Assembly: GCF_902833225.1 (NCBI RefSeq)
Contig: NZ_CADFEI010000002.1
Location: 1-64,000 of the forward strand
Direction of reading: 5' to 3'
Length of the DNA stretch: 64,000 nt
Source of the DNA: Burkholderia sp. BCC1644
GTDB taxonomy: Bacteria > Pseudomonadota > Gammaproteobacteria > Burkholderiales > Burkholderiaceae
Part shown: positions 1 to 8,811 of the stretch, piece by piece
How the letters are laid out: each line of letters starts with the position of its first letter
Position numbering within the stretch: the first letter of the stretch is position 1
Made by a program: the position numbers and the translations under genes
The notes under the pieces: model-generated
Database searches by the model: none
What the model saw: the letters and a program-made list of their open reading frames with translations, nothing else
Told to the model about the DNA's origin: nothing

Positions 1-296
1 CCGGCCTCGGCCGTGATCAGCGCCGCGATCTCCGCCGTGCGCGAGCGCACGATGTCGGCCGCGCGGCGCAGGATCGCCGCGCGATCGTGGCGCGTGAGCG
101 TCGGCCGGTAGGCACGCGCGACCGCTAACGCGCGGCGCACGTCGTCCAGCGTCGCCTTCGGCACGGTACCGACCAGCGAGCCGTCGTACGGGTTGCGTAC
201 GTCGATGACGGCATCGTGCCACACGCGCTGCCCGTCGATGCGCAACGCTTCGTGCCGCACGCCGGATGCGGGAACCGGCTTCAGGACCGTACTCAT
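1..296 (-). CDS. phnY: Aldehyde dehydrogenase, N-terminal part (probable phosphonoacetaldehyde dehydrogenase)
   Basis: The first 98 residues of an NAD(P)-dependent aldehyde dehydrogenase that runs off the left edge. The segment VRNPYDGSLVGTVP followed by an ARAYRPTLTRHDRAAIL-type helix matches the N-terminus of PhnY-like enzymes, which oxidise phosphonoacetaldehyde to phosphonoacetate in 2-aminoethylphosphonate breakdown. The ATG at 296 has GGAGA just upstream (around 300-304 on the minus strand). The catalytic Cys lies outside the window, so the substrate cannot be proved. Another aldehyde dehydrogenase of the same superfamily is the main alternative. Confidence 0.7.
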   Translation of the reverse strand, partial: MSTVLKPVPASGVRHEALRIDGQRVWHDAVIDVRNPYDGSLVGTVPKATLDDVRRALAVARAYRPTLTRHDRAAILRRAADIVRSRTAEIAALITAEA

Positions 297-355
297 GTCG
301 TCTCCGTCTTGGTGTTGCGTGATCGTGGCCACGCAATCGGGTGTCGCGGCGCGCA

Positions 356-694
356 CTAGCGCATCACGACCAGCCCTTCGTATTCGAGGCAGCGGCACAG
401 CGTCGCCCATGCCGGCGAGTCGGGCCATTCACGCGCGCCTGCGTCGATGCGGATCGGTCGCCCGAACTCGCGCGACGCACACGCCAGCAGCGTGTGCGCG
501 ATACCGCTGCGCCGGTAGGCGGGTTCGACGTACAGCCGCGTGAGCGACGGCGATCGCGCGGCACCGCCGCCGTCGTCGATGCCGAGTTCGCCGATCGCCT
601 GGTCGTCGCGATACGCGACCGCCGTCGCGCGTGCGTCGTCGAACACGATGCGAATCACGCGCTCGCAGCGATCCCTGAACACGACGACGTGCAT
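356..694 (-). CDS. GNAT family N-acetyltransferase
   Basis: A 112-residue protein with the GNAT acetyl-CoA binding signature: a beta strand LTRLYVEP followed by YRRSGIAHTLL (the R-x-x-G-x-A loop) at about residues 60-75. Substrate unknown. The frame stays open further upstream, but the ATG at 694 is preceded by AAGGAGGGG, a near-perfect ribosome binding site, so the longer version is rejected. It sits just upstream of the aldehyde dehydrogenase gene on the same strand and may be co-transcribed with it. Confidence 0.75.
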   Translation of the reverse strand: MHVVVFRDRCERVIRIVFDDARATAVAYRDDQAIGELGIDDGGGAARSPSLTRLYVEPAYRRSGIAHTLLACASREFGRPIRIDAGAREWPDSPAWATLCRCLEYEGLVVMR

Positions 695-808
695 GGCGCC
701 CCTCCTTCGCGTCACGATGCCGGCGAACGCGATGCGCGCACGCCCTCCTGCGCCCGCGTACCGGGGAGTTATCCGGATCGTCCAGGGGCGACGAGTTGAG
801 TATCGTCT

Positions 809-835
809 TGCCACGTCGGCACGCAGTAGTGCCAG
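809..835. promoter_or_regulatory. Candidate MocR-type direct-repeat operator
   Basis: TGCCA occurs at 809-813 and again at 830-834, spaced 21 bp (two helical turns), with an inverted GGCAC copy at 818-822. MocR/GabR regulators usually bind direct repeats about two turns apart. This lies between the MocR gene and the divergent acetyltransferase gene. Based on pattern only. Confidence 0.3.
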
Positions 836-964
836 ACGACACCTTTCATTGAGTCCACATCCGCGGCGCGACGCGCGTATTCTCGCGACACCGCGCCTCT
901 CGCGGGCCTGCGCCCCCACCGCGCGCACCGCCTCGCGTTTCCCGTACCGATCACAGGAGGAAGC

Positions 965-2488
965 ATGCCGAGTCGTACCCCGACCGCCTTATGGGCCCAG
1001 CAGTTCCGGCGGTCGTCGGCGTCGAGCCTGCAGGACCAGATCCGGCGCATGCTGGTGGCCGCGATCCTCGACGGCCAGCTCGCGCCCGATGCCGCGCTGC
1101 CGTCGAGCCGCGAGCTCGCCGACCAGCTCGGCGTCGCGCGCAACACCGTCGTGCTCGCGTACCAGATGCTCGTCGAAGAGGGCTACCTGATCTCGCGCGA
1201 ACGCAGCGGGCACTTCGTGAACCCTAAGATGCTCGAAGGCGTGCCCGGCTTCGCAACCGCCAGGCCCGGCGAGAAGCCGCACGACAACGACATGCCGGAC
1301 CGTCCCGCGTGGGAGAAGCGCATCGCGCATCCGCCGTCGAGGCAGCGCAACATCGTGAAGCCCGCGAACTGGCAGCACTATGAGTTCCCGTTCATCTACG
1401 GGCAGTTCGACCAGTCGCTGTTCCCGACCAACGACTGGCGCGAATGCTGCCTGAAGGCGCTGTCGGTGATGGAGATCCGCAACTGGGCGCCCGACCTGAT
1501 CGAGCGCGACGACGAATCGCTGATCCAGCAGATCCGCACGCGCGTGCTGCCGCGACGCGGCGTGTTCGCGATGCCCGACGAGATCGTCGTCACGAACGGC
1601 TGCCAGCAGGCGCTGTACCTGATCGCGGACCTGCTGTGCGGCAAGCACACGACGGTCGGCTTCGAGAACCCCGGTTATCCCGACGCGCGCAACATTTTCG
1701 AGAACCGCAACGCACGGCTGCTGCCGCTGCCCGTCGACGGCCACGGGATCGCGCCCGATGCGCTCGGCGACACGCTGTCGCGCTGCGACTACGTGTACGT
1801 GACGCCGAGCCACCAGTGCCCGACCACCGTGACGATGCCGGTCGAGCGCCGCCGCGCGCTGCTCGATTGCGCGCAGCAGCACGACTTCGTGATCATCGAG
1901 GACGACTACGAGAGCGAGAACACGTTCTCCGGCACGCCGCATCCGGCGCTGAAGAGCCTCGATACGGCCGACCGCGTGATCTACGTCGGCAGCCTGTCGA
2001 AGACGTTCGCGCCGGGCCTGCGGCTCGGCTACGTGGTCGGGCCGCGCGAGCTGATCCGCGAGTTGCGCGCGCTGCGGCGGCTGATGGTCCGCCATCCGGT
2101 CGCGTACATCCAGCGCGCGTTCGCGACCTTTCTCGCGCTCGGCCATCACGACGCGCTGCTGCGCCGGCTTGCCCATGCGTACAGCGAGCGCTCGCAGGCG
2201 CTGATGGCCGCGCTCGATGCGCATCTGCCGGAAGCGCGCTACGTGCCCGTGACGGGTGGCGCGTCGTGCTGGGTCGAGGGGCCGCCGTGGCTCGACGCCA
2301 CGCGCCTCGCGACCGACGCGCAGGAAGCCGGCATCCTCATCGAGCCAGGGAACGTGTTCTTCATGGACGACGCGGGCGACGCGCGCCGCTGCTTCCGGAT
2401 GGGCTTCTCCGCGATTCCGCTCGAGCGGATCGAGCCCGGCGTGCGGGCGCTGGCGGAATGCATGCGGTTGCAAAAGCCGGGCGCCTGA
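965..2488 (+). CDS. MocR/TauR-type transcriptional regulator with aminotransferase fold domain
   Basis: 507 residues. An N-terminal GntR winged helix (about 15-85; SSRELADQLGVARNTVVLAYQML) is joined to a class I aminotransferase domain. The PLP-binding lysine is visible in SLSKTFAPGLRLG at K346, and the upstream IIEDDYESE motif supplies the ring-binding Asp. The family (GabR, PdxR, TauR) senses an amino compound through PLP. The ATG has a perfect AGGAGG at 956-961. TauR members control taurine/xsc genes, and xsc lies 4.4 kb downstream; the gene is also divergent from the phnY-like unit, so either could be its target. The ligand is inferred, not shown. Confidence 0.85.
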   Translation: MPSRTPTALWAQQFRRSSASSLQDQIRRMLVAAILDGQLAPDAALPSSRELADQLGVARNTVVLAYQMLVEEGYLISRERSGHFVNPKMLEGVPGFATARPGEKPHDNDMPDRPAWEKRIAHPPSRQRNIVKPANWQHYEFPFIYGQFDQSLFPTNDWRECCLKALSVMEIRNWAPDLIERDDESLIQQIRTRVLPRRGVFAMPDEIVVTNGCQQALYLIADLLCGKHTTVGFENPGYPDARNIFENRNARLLPLPVDGHGIAPDALGDTLSRCDYVYVTPSHQCPTTVTMPVERRRALLDCAQQHDFVIIEDDYESENTFSGTPHPALKSLDTADRVIYVGSLSKTFAPGLRLGYVVGPRELIRELRALRRLMVRHPVAYIQRAFATFLALGHHDALLRRLAHAYSERSQALMAALDAHLPEARYVPVTGGASCWVEGPPWLDATRLATDAQEAGILIEPGNVFFMDDAGDARRCFRMGFSAIPLERIEPGVRALAECMRLQKPGA

Positions 2489-3014
2489 CCGGATGCGGAC
2501 AGGTGTCGCGCAACGGATCGCGCGACGTCCCGCTCTCATCGACCACAATCACTCATCCGGCAACGATCTCGACTTTCGTTGCGCCGGAAGCATGACATCG
2601 GTGCCGCGCGCGTCGCTCCCATGCGACGCGCACGGATGCCCGTCGTAACGATCGATCGCGCTACCCGGAAGGACACGCCTGCGGGCCTCCGTTCAAGTAC
2701 CCGCCGCCTTCACGCACGCAACACGCATCGACTCGATCGGCACGTTGTTGCCCGCGTTGTCGCAGGGCACTGCGTTCGCCACTCGCGCTCCGAATCCGTT
2801 TCACCCGCCGATACCACGCCGCTGCCCGTCATCGTTTCCATTCGTTTAGTAAATCTAATAAAAACATTACAAATCCGTTATTCGGATTGACAGCGAATTC
2901 ATACGAATCCTAGTGTTACGACGCAACAAGACGGCAACAACCCACAGCGATTCCGGGATTCGATCGTCGGGATCGTCAAGGCAAAAAATGCATCTCCAAC
3001 TGGAGGGGGCGATC
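2489..3014 (+). promoter_or_regulatory. 526-bp intergenic region, probable promoter of the GH92 gene
   Basis: No convincing gene. The 3' part is unusually AT-rich (about 2840-2900) and contains TTGACA at 2887-2892, a good -35 element. No strong TATAAT follows at 16-18 bp. GGAGGGGG at 3002-3009 is the ribosome binding site of the next gene. The 5' part shows nothing recognisable. Confidence 0.35.
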
Positions 3015-5909
3015 ATGAATCGATTCACGACGCTTGCGGCGTTGCTCGCCGCGGCGTGCGCGTTGAGCGGGTGCGGTGGCGGTGACGGCAGCGACGGAAC
3101 AGCGGCGTCGATACTGGCCGCGCATCCGGCGGAATCCTCGGCCGATGCGGCCGACACGACGAATCTCGACGACAACCGCGGCCTGTCGCTGACGCAGTAT
3201 GTCGACCCGCTGATCGGCACACTCGCGAGCAATTCGCCGAACCCGGTGCCGGCGGGACAGGCCGGCAGCGTCGTGCCGGCCGCCGGGCTGCCGTCGGGCA
3301 TGGTGCAATGGGCGCCCGACACCAACACCACGCCGGCGCCGAACGACAGCCAGGAACCGAACTCGCCCGCCGGCTACTACTACGACATTCATTCGATCCA
3401 GGGTTTCAGCGTCACGCACATGCCGGGCGCCGGCTGCAGCGGCAACAACGGCGAATTCCCGGTCATGCCGACCACCGACGCGACGCAGCTCGCACCGACC
3501 TTCAGTCATGCGAACGAAACGGCACGCCCGGGCTACTATTCGGTCCTGCTCGATTCGCAGATCAAGGTGGAACTGACCGCCACCCTGCGCACCGGCTTCG
3601 GCCGGTTCACCTACCCGGCCGGCCAACCCGCGCTGCTGGTGCTCGACGCGACGCGCACCAATACCAAGACCTCGACCACCGGCGCGATCACGCAGGTTTC
3701 CGGCAGCGCGATCTCCGGCAGCACGATCGGCGGCGGCTTCTGCGGCAACTCGGTGCCGGTACCCGTCTACTTCTATGCCGCGTTCGACCAGGCCTTCACG
3801 TCGGCGTCGATTTCGCACGGCGTGGCGCAACTCGGCTTCCGCCCCGGCCAGGCGGTCGGGATGAAGATCGGCATTTCGTACGTCAGCGTCGCCAACGCAA
3901 AGGCCAACCTCGACGCGGAAAATCGCGGCTGGGATTTCGAAGGCGTGCGCACGCAGGCGGACCGCACGTGGAACGACCGCCTCAACGCGATCCGCGTGGC
4001 GGGCGGCACGCTCGACGCGAAGAAGAAGTTCTACACGGCGCTCTATCACGCGCTGTGGGCGCCCAGTACCTTCAGCGACGTGAACGGCCAGTACATCGGC
4101 TTCGACAACACCGTGCACCAGGTCGCCAAAGGCCAGAAGGCGCAGTATTCGTCGTTCTCGGGCTGGGACATCTACCGCTCGCTGATCCAGCTCAAGTCGA
4201 TCCTCAACCCGTCCGAGACCAGCGACATGATCCAGTCGCTGGTCAACGACGCCGATCAGTGCGGCGCGATTCCGCACTGGGTCAACGACAACGTCGAGGA
4301 CGGCGTGATGCCGGGCGATGCCGGCTCGCTGATCGTCGCGAGCGCCCATGCCTTCGGCGCACGGCGCTTCGATACCCGGTCCGCGCTGCAGCACATGGTG
4401 AAGATGGCGAACATCCCCGGCACCGCCTGCAACAACGTGACCACCAACGGCGGCCGCGCGAGCTACCTGCAGGGCGGCTACATCACCGGCGGCGAGTGGG
4501 GACAGGCTTCGTCGACGCTCGAATACACGAGCAGCGACTTCGCGATCTCGCGCTTTGCCGGCGCACTCGGCGATACCGCCACGCAGCGCATGCTGTTGAG
4601 CCGCTCGGCGTACTGGCAGAACCTGCTCAATACGGCGCTGACGCCGCCGCTGATCGCGGCGCGGCAATCGAACGGCGCATGGATACCCGAAACGCCGAGC
4701 AGCGGCGACAACTACGTGGAGGGCAACGCCGAACAGTACACGTGGATGGTGCCGTACAACGCGGCCGGCCTGTTCGCGCAACTGGGCGGCAATACAGCCG
4801 TGACGTCGCGGCTCGACCAGTTCTTCACGGTGCTCAATGCCGGCCTGAGCCTGCCGAATTTCTACATGGGCAACGAGCCGACCTTCGAGGTGCCGTGGCT
4901 CTACAACTGGGCCGCGCAACCGTCGGGCACGCAACGCGTGGTGCAGCAGATCATGGGCAGCGCGTTCGGCACCGGCCCCGACGGCCTGCCGGGCAACGAC
5001 GACCTCGGCGCCGTGTCGGGCTGGTATGTGTGGGGCGCGCTGGGCCTGTACCCGCAGATTCCCGGCGTGGCGGGCCTGGCGATCGGCAGCCCGCAGTTCC
5101 CGCAGATCGACGTGCGGCTCGGCAACGGCCACACCTGGCGGATCCGCGCCGCAGGCGCGCCGGCCTCGAGCTATGTGCAGTCGCTGTCGATCAACGGCCG
5201 CGCCCACCCTGCCGCATGGGTCGCGTACGACGACATCGCCAACGGCGCGACGCTGCACTTCGCGATGGGCAGTGCGCCGTCGCAATGGGGCGCGCAGACG
5301 CAGCCGCCGTCGTTCGGCGTGCCGGTGGCGGTCAACGCGGCCGACAGCTACAACAACCGCGGCTTCAGCGTGGATGGCGCGACCAATACCGACGGCCAGG
5401 GCGCGGACTTCGACGGCAGCCTGTTCAGCTACTCGATCAATGCGCTGGGCGCGGCGGGCGTGCAGCCGGGCAAGCCGTTCGCGGTGGCCGGCGCCAGCGT
5501 GACGGTGGCGGGCGGGCCGCTCTCGCTCGACAACACCGTGACCGTCGGCCAGACCGTGATGCTGCCGCCGGGGTCGGCCGGCACCGGCGTCGTGGTGCTC
5601 GGTTCGGCCAACAACGGCCCGAGCAGCGGCACCGCGCAGCTGAACTTCGCGGACGGGTCGAGTCAGGCCGTCACACTGGCCTTCGACGACTGGACGCTGA
5701 ACGGCGGCAGTGCGAGCCCGAACTCGACGGTGGCCGTTACGATGACCTACCGCAATGCCGGCAACGGTCAGCAGGACAACGTCAAGACCTACATCTTCGC
5801 GCAGAAGATTCCGGTGCCGCCCGGCAAGGCAGTGACGAGCATCGTGCTGCCGCGGCAGGTCAGCGCCGGCAAGATGCACGTGTTCGGCATCGGCATGACG
5901 GCTTCCTGA
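3015..5909 (+). CDS. GH92 family alpha-mannosidase, exported lipoprotein
   Basis: 964 residues. The N-terminus is a lipoprotein signal peptide ending in the lipobox ALSGC (Cys about residue 19), followed by a Gly/Asp-rich linker. Glycoside hydrolase family 92 signatures: GDAGSLIVAS, an EGNAEQYTWMVPYN segment, and GNDDLGAVSGWYVWGALGLY near residue 660. GH92 enzymes are Ca2+-dependent exo-alpha-mannosidases. The last 200 or so residues look like an added beta-rich domain. The frame is open 34 codons further 5', but the ATG at 3015 has GGAGGGGG and gives the signal peptide. No sugar transporter or other glycosidase is adjacent, so the in vivo substrate is open. Confidence 0.85.
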   Translation: MNRFTTLAALLAAACALSGCGGGDGSDGTAASILAAHPAESSADAADTTNLDDNRGLSLTQYVDPLIGTLASNSPNPVPAGQAGSVVPAAGLPSGMVQWAPDTNTTPAPNDSQEPNSPAGYYYDIHSIQGFSVTHMPGAGCSGNNGEFPVMPTTDATQLAPTFSHANETARPGYYSVLLDSQIKVELTATLRTGFGRFTYPAGQPALLVLDATRTNTKTSTTGAITQVSGSAISGSTIGGGFCGNSVPVPVYFYAAFDQAFTSASISHGVAQLGFRPGQAVGMKIGISYVSVANAKANLDAENRGWDFEGVRTQADRTWNDRLNAIRVAGGTLDAKKKFYTALYHALWAPSTFSDVNGQYIGFDNTVHQVAKGQKAQYSSFSGWDIYRSLIQLKSILNPSETSDMIQSLVNDADQCGAIPHWVNDNVEDGVMPGDAGSLIVASAHAFGARRFDTRSALQHMVKMANIPGTACNNVTTNGGRASYLQGGYITGGEWGQASSTLEYTSSDFAISRFAGALGDTATQRMLLSRSAYWQNLLNTALTPPLIAARQSNGAWIPETPSSGDNYVEGNAEQYTWMVPYNAAGLFAQLGGNTAVTSRLDQFFTVLNAGLSLPNFYMGNEPTFEVPWLYNWAAQPSGTQRVVQQIMGSAFGTGPDGLPGNDDLGAVSGWYVWGALGLYPQIPGVAGLAIGSPQFPQIDVRLGNGHTWRIRAAGAPASSYVQSLSINGRAHPAAWVAYDDIANGATLHFAMGSAPSQWGAQTQPPSFGVPVAVNAADSYNNRGFSVDGATNTDGQGADFDGSLFSYSINALGAAGVQPGKPFAVAGASVTVAGGPLSLDNTVTVGQTVMLPPGSAGTGVVVLGSANNGPSSGTAQLNFADGSSQAVTLAFDDWTLNGGSASPNSTVAVTMTYRNAGNGQQDNVKTYIFAQKIPVPPGKAVTSIVLPRQVSAGKMHVFGIGMTAS

Positions 5910-5925
5910 TGCCCGCCTGACCCAC

Positions 5926-5956
5926 GGGGGCGCATCGCACGCGACGATGCGCCCCC
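5926..5956 (+). terminator. Terminator hairpin after the GH92 gene
   Basis: A perfect 12-bp stem, GGGGGCGCATCG (5926-5937) with CGATGCGCCCCC (5945-5956), and a 7-nt loop, starting 16 bp after the stop codon. No U-tract follows. Confidence 0.6.
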
Positions 5957-6306
5957 GGCTCCTCCTGCTTGCCCGCGTCGCGCGACGTGAAAACCGCCGG
6001 TTCGAAGCGGGTTCACTCCCGATGCCGGTCGAATCCCCCTTCCGTCACCGTCCGCGTACACCACGCGCTCCGACCTGATTCGCCGTCGCGTCATGCGAGA
6101 CGGCACGAAATCGGATCAAGCTGCGCGTCCCGCCTCGTCGGGAAGGCCATGAACGGGCGAACGTGCCCCGCGTCCGCCGCTGGCCCAACCGAAACCCCCG
6201 AACTGGCGCTACCGCCAAAAACGAGCGCTCACTAACGTGTCGATACCGCGTGCCGCATGCGCGCCAGCGCCTTGCACACCGCCCACCATTCGACAGGAGA
6301 CACGTT
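5957..6306. other. Intergenic region before the NTF2-like gene
   Basis: About 350 bp with no supportable gene on either strand; open frames here lack ribosome binding sites and look like GC-rich noise. It should hold the promoter of the gene at 6307, but no clear -35/-10 pair stands out. Confidence 0.4.
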
Positions 6307-6705
6307 ATGTCCGACACGCTCACCGCCCCCGCCACGGCCGCCACGCTCGCGGCGTTTTCCGACGCCTTCAACCGGCACGACGCCAATGCGCTGATGGGCT
6401 TCATGACCGAGGACTGCGTGTTCGACGCGGCCGGCGGCCCCGACATCCACGGTACGCGCTTTGTCGGTCGCGACGCCGTGCGCGCCGCGTTCGAGGCCGT
6501 GTTCAAGACCTTCCCCGACGCGCATTGGGGCCATGGCCGTCACTACGTCGCCAGCGAGCGCGGCGTATCCGAGTGGGTGTTCACGGGCACGCATGCCGAA
6601 GGCTGGCGCATCGAGGCCGAAGGCTGCGATCTCTTCGAATTCCGCGACGGGCTGATCGCCGTCAAGCGCGCCTTCCGCAAGGAACGGCCGAAGCAGCCGG
6701 CCTGA
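6307..6705 (+). CDS. NTF2/SnoaL-like protein (possible TauX-type small subunit)
   Basis: 132 residues with an NTF2-like alpha+beta cone fold pattern: an N-terminal helix ending FNRHDANALMGFMTEDCVF, a V-x-G-R-D-A-V-R-A-AF segment, and C-terminal beta strands with EGCDLFEFRDGLI. The ATG follows AGGAGA at 6295-6300. Such proteins are small isomerases, cyclases or accessory subunits. It lies just upstream of xsc. The idea that it is the small subunit of a taurine dehydrogenase whose FAD subunit is at 20826-22241 is only a hypothesis, because the two genes are 14 kb apart. Confidence 0.75.
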   Translation: MSDTLTAPATAATLAAFSDAFNRHDANALMGFMTEDCVFDAAGGPDIHGTRFVGRDAVRAAFEAVFKTFPDAHWGHGRHYVASERGVSEWVFTGTHAEGWRIEAEGCDLFEFRDGLIAVKRAFRKERPKQPA

Positions 6706-6752
6706 GCGCGCCCCTCGCGCGCCAATCACGTCACCCTGCCCGGCGCGCGTTT

Positions 6753-6774
6753 TGAAACGAATCGATTCATTTCA
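6753..6774. promoter_or_regulatory. 22-bp palindrome upstream of xsc
   Basis: The arms TGAAACGAATC (6753-6763) and GATTCATTTCA (6764-6774) are inverted copies matching at 10 of 11 positions. It lies about 100 bp before the xsc start, where a transcription factor would bind. A ten-base piece of this site (ATTCGTTTCA on the minus strand) recurs at 25898-25907 upstream of the second IclR gene. Confidence 0.45.
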
Positions 6775-6834
6775 TTCCACATTCCCCAACGACAGGCGGA
6801 ATGGCTTGACCGGCTTTCCCCAGCAAATAGCATC

Positions 6835-6851
6835 TGGAACAAGACGTTCCA
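6835..6851. promoter_or_regulatory. GGAAC-N5-GTTCC dyad upstream of xsc (candidate IclR operator)
   Basis: TGGAAC (6835-6840), AAGAC, GTTCCA (6846-6851): a perfect 6-bp inverted repeat 25 bp before the xsc start. The same GGAAC-N5-GTTCC arrangement occurs at 13415-13431 in front of the IclR gene, which suggests that this regulator binds here, probably overlapping the transcription start. Confidence 0.5.
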
Positions 6852-6876
6852 TTAATTGAACAATCGGAGACAACCC

Positions 6877-8694
6877 ATGAGCGAACAATCCACTTCCCTG
6901 CGTGCATCGACCAGCGGCCCGCAGGACATGACGCCGTCCGAAGCCTTCGTCGAGACCCTCGCGGCCAACGGCGTGACCGACATGTTCGGCATCATGGGCT
7001 CCGCGTTCATGGACGCGATGGACATCTTCGCGCCGGCCGGCATCCGCCTGATCCCGGTCGTGCACGAACAGGGCGCGGGCCACATGGCCGACGGTTATGC
7101 CCGCGTGTCGGGCCGCCACGGTGTCGTGATCGGCCAGAACGGCCCCGGCATCAGCAACTGCGTGACGGCCATCGCGGCCGCTTACTGGGCGCACAGCCCG
7201 GTCGTGATCGTCACGCCCGAAGCCGGCACGATGGGCATCGGCCTCGGCGGCTTCCAGGAAGCGAACCAGTTGCCGATGTTCCAGGAATTCACGAAGTACC
7301 AGGGCCACGTCACGCACCCGGCGCGGATGGCCGAATTCACCGCGCGCTGCTTCGACCGCGCGCAGGCCGAGATGGGCCCGACGCAGTTGAACATCCCGCG
7401 CGACTACTTCTACGGCAAGGTGAAGGTCGAGATCCCGCAACCGCGCCGGCTCGATCGCGGCGCCGGCGGCGAACAGAGCCTCGACGATGCGGCCGAACTG
7501 ATCGCGCAGGCGAAGTTCCCGGTGATCATCTCGGGCGGCGGCGTCGTGATGGCCGACGCGATCGAGGAATGCAAGGCGCTCGCCGAGCGGCTCGGCGCGC
7601 CGGTCGTCAACAGCTACCTGCACAACGATTCGTTCCCGGCGAACCACCCGCTGTGGTGCGGCCCGCTCGGCTACCAGGGCTCGAAGGCCGCGATGAAGCT
7701 GCTGTCGCGCGCCGACGTCGTGATCGCGCTCGGCTCGCGCCTCGGGCCGTTCGGCACGCTGCCGCAGCACGGGATGGATTACTGGCCGAAGGACGCGAAG
7801 ATTATCCAGATCGACGCGGACCACAAGATGCTCGGCCTCGTGAAGAAGATCTCGGTCGGCATCTGCGGCGACGCGAAGGCCGCGGCCGTCGCACTCACGC
7901 AGCGCCTCGAAGGCCGCACGCTCGCGAGCGACGGCTCGCGCGGCGACCGCGCCGACCAGATCGCGACCGAAAAGGCCGCATGGGAAAAGGAACTCGACGA
8001 CTGGACGCACGAGCGCGACGCGTACAGCCTCGACATGATCGACGAGCAGAAGAACGAACAGACCTTCAACGGCGGCCGCTACCTGCATCCGCGCCAGGTG
8101 CTGCGCGAGCTTGAAAAAGCGATGCCCGAGGACGTGATGGTGTCGACCGACATCGGCAACATCAACTCGGTCGCGAACAGCTACCTGCGCTTCAACAAGC
8201 CGCGCAGCTTCTTCGCGGCGATGAGCTGGGGCAATTGCGGTTACGCGTTCCCGACCATCATCGGCGCGAAGGTCGCCGCACCGCACCGCCCGGCCGTGTC
8301 GTATGCGGGCGACGGCGCGTGGGGCATGAGCCTGATGGAGACGATGACCTGCGTGCGCCACAACATCCCGGTCACGGCCGTCGTGTTCCACAACCGCCAG
8401 TGGGGCGCGGAGAAGAAGAACCAGGTCGACTTCTATAACCGACGCTTCGTCGCCGGTGAACTCGACAACCAGAGCTTCGCGGCGATCGCGCGGGCGATGG
8501 GCGCCGAAGGCATTACGGTCGACCGTCTGGAGGATGTCGGCCCCGCGCTCAAGCGCGCGATCGACATGCAGATGAACGAAGGCAAGACGACCATCATCGA
8601 GATCATGTGCACGCGCGAGCTCGGCGATCCGTTCCGCCGCGATGCGCTGTCGAAGCCGGTGCGCATGCTCGACAAGTACAAGGACTACGTGTGA
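6877..8694 (+). CDS. xsc: Sulfoacetaldehyde acetyltransferase
   Basis: 605 residues, the usual size of Xsc (EC 2.3.3.15), a thiamine-diphosphate enzyme converting sulfoacetaldehyde and phosphate to acetyl phosphate and sulfite. Seen: the N-terminal ThDP-activating Glu in VVHEQGAGHMADGYARVSG, the central domain, and the C-terminal GDGAWGMSLME...NRQWG ThDP/Mg2+ motif starting near residue 478. PSEAFVETLAANGVTDMFGIMGSAFMDAMDIF is typical of Xsc rather than acetolactate synthase. The ATG follows GGAGA. First gene of an xsc-pta-tauE cluster. Likely controlled through the two dyads upstream and a terminator-like element downstream. Confidence 0.95.
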   Translation: MSEQSTSLRASTSGPQDMTPSEAFVETLAANGVTDMFGIMGSAFMDAMDIFAPAGIRLIPVVHEQGAGHMADGYARVSGRHGVVIGQNGPGISNCVTAIAAAYWAHSPVVIVTPEAGTMGIGLGGFQEANQLPMFQEFTKYQGHVTHPARMAEFTARCFDRAQAEMGPTQLNIPRDYFYGKVKVEIPQPRRLDRGAGGEQSLDDAAELIAQAKFPVIISGGGVVMADAIEECKALAERLGAPVVNSYLHNDSFPANHPLWCGPLGYQGSKAAMKLLSRADVVIALGSRLGPFGTLPQHGMDYWPKDAKIIQIDADHKMLGLVKKISVGICGDAKAAAVALTQRLEGRTLASDGSRGDRADQIATEKAAWEKELDDWTHERDAYSLDMIDEQKNEQTFNGGRYLHPRQVLRELEKAMPEDVMVSTDIGNINSVANSYLRFNKPRSFFAAMSWGNCGYAFPTIIGAKVAAPHRPAVSYAGDGAWGMSLMETMTCVRHNIPVTAVVFHNRQWGAEKKNQVDFYNRRFVAGELDNQSFAAIARAMGAEGITVDRLEDVGPALKRAIDMQMNEGKTTIIEIMCTRELGDPFRRDALSKPVRMLDKYKDYV

Positions 8695-8719
8695 TGCCGC
8701 GTCGCTGACGCAAGCGCTT

Positions 8720-8797
8720 CCGGCCGTGCCCTTCCCGCACGGCCGGCCCCCGGCCGGACGCCGTGCCCCGTGCGGGCCGCCGCATCCGGCCTTTTTT
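8720..8797 (+). terminator. Hairpin plus U-tract between xsc and pta (terminator or attenuator)
   Basis: Two structures lie in the 117-bp gap. First, a 10-bp stem CCGGCCGTGC (8720-8729) with GCACGGCCGG (8737-8746). Second, GGCCGGA (8752-8758) pairing with TCCGGCC (8785-8791), followed directly by six T (8792-8797). The second has the form of an intrinsic terminator and ends 14 bp before the pta start, so read-through into pta-tauE is probably partial. Confidence 0.6.
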
Positions 8798-8811
8798 ACT
8801 TCGAATTCCCG

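Noticed and set aside
2976-5879. A 967-codon open frame on the minus strand opposite the GH92 gene
   Set aside because: Antisense shadow of a GC-rich gene: Arg/Ala/His-rich composition, no domain, no ribosome binding site, while the plus strand encodes clear GH92 motifs.
6877-8694. Acetolactate synthase for the ThDP enzyme
   Set aside because: Linked pta and tauE genes and Xsc-specific sequence blocks indicate sulfoacetaldehyde acetyltransferase.
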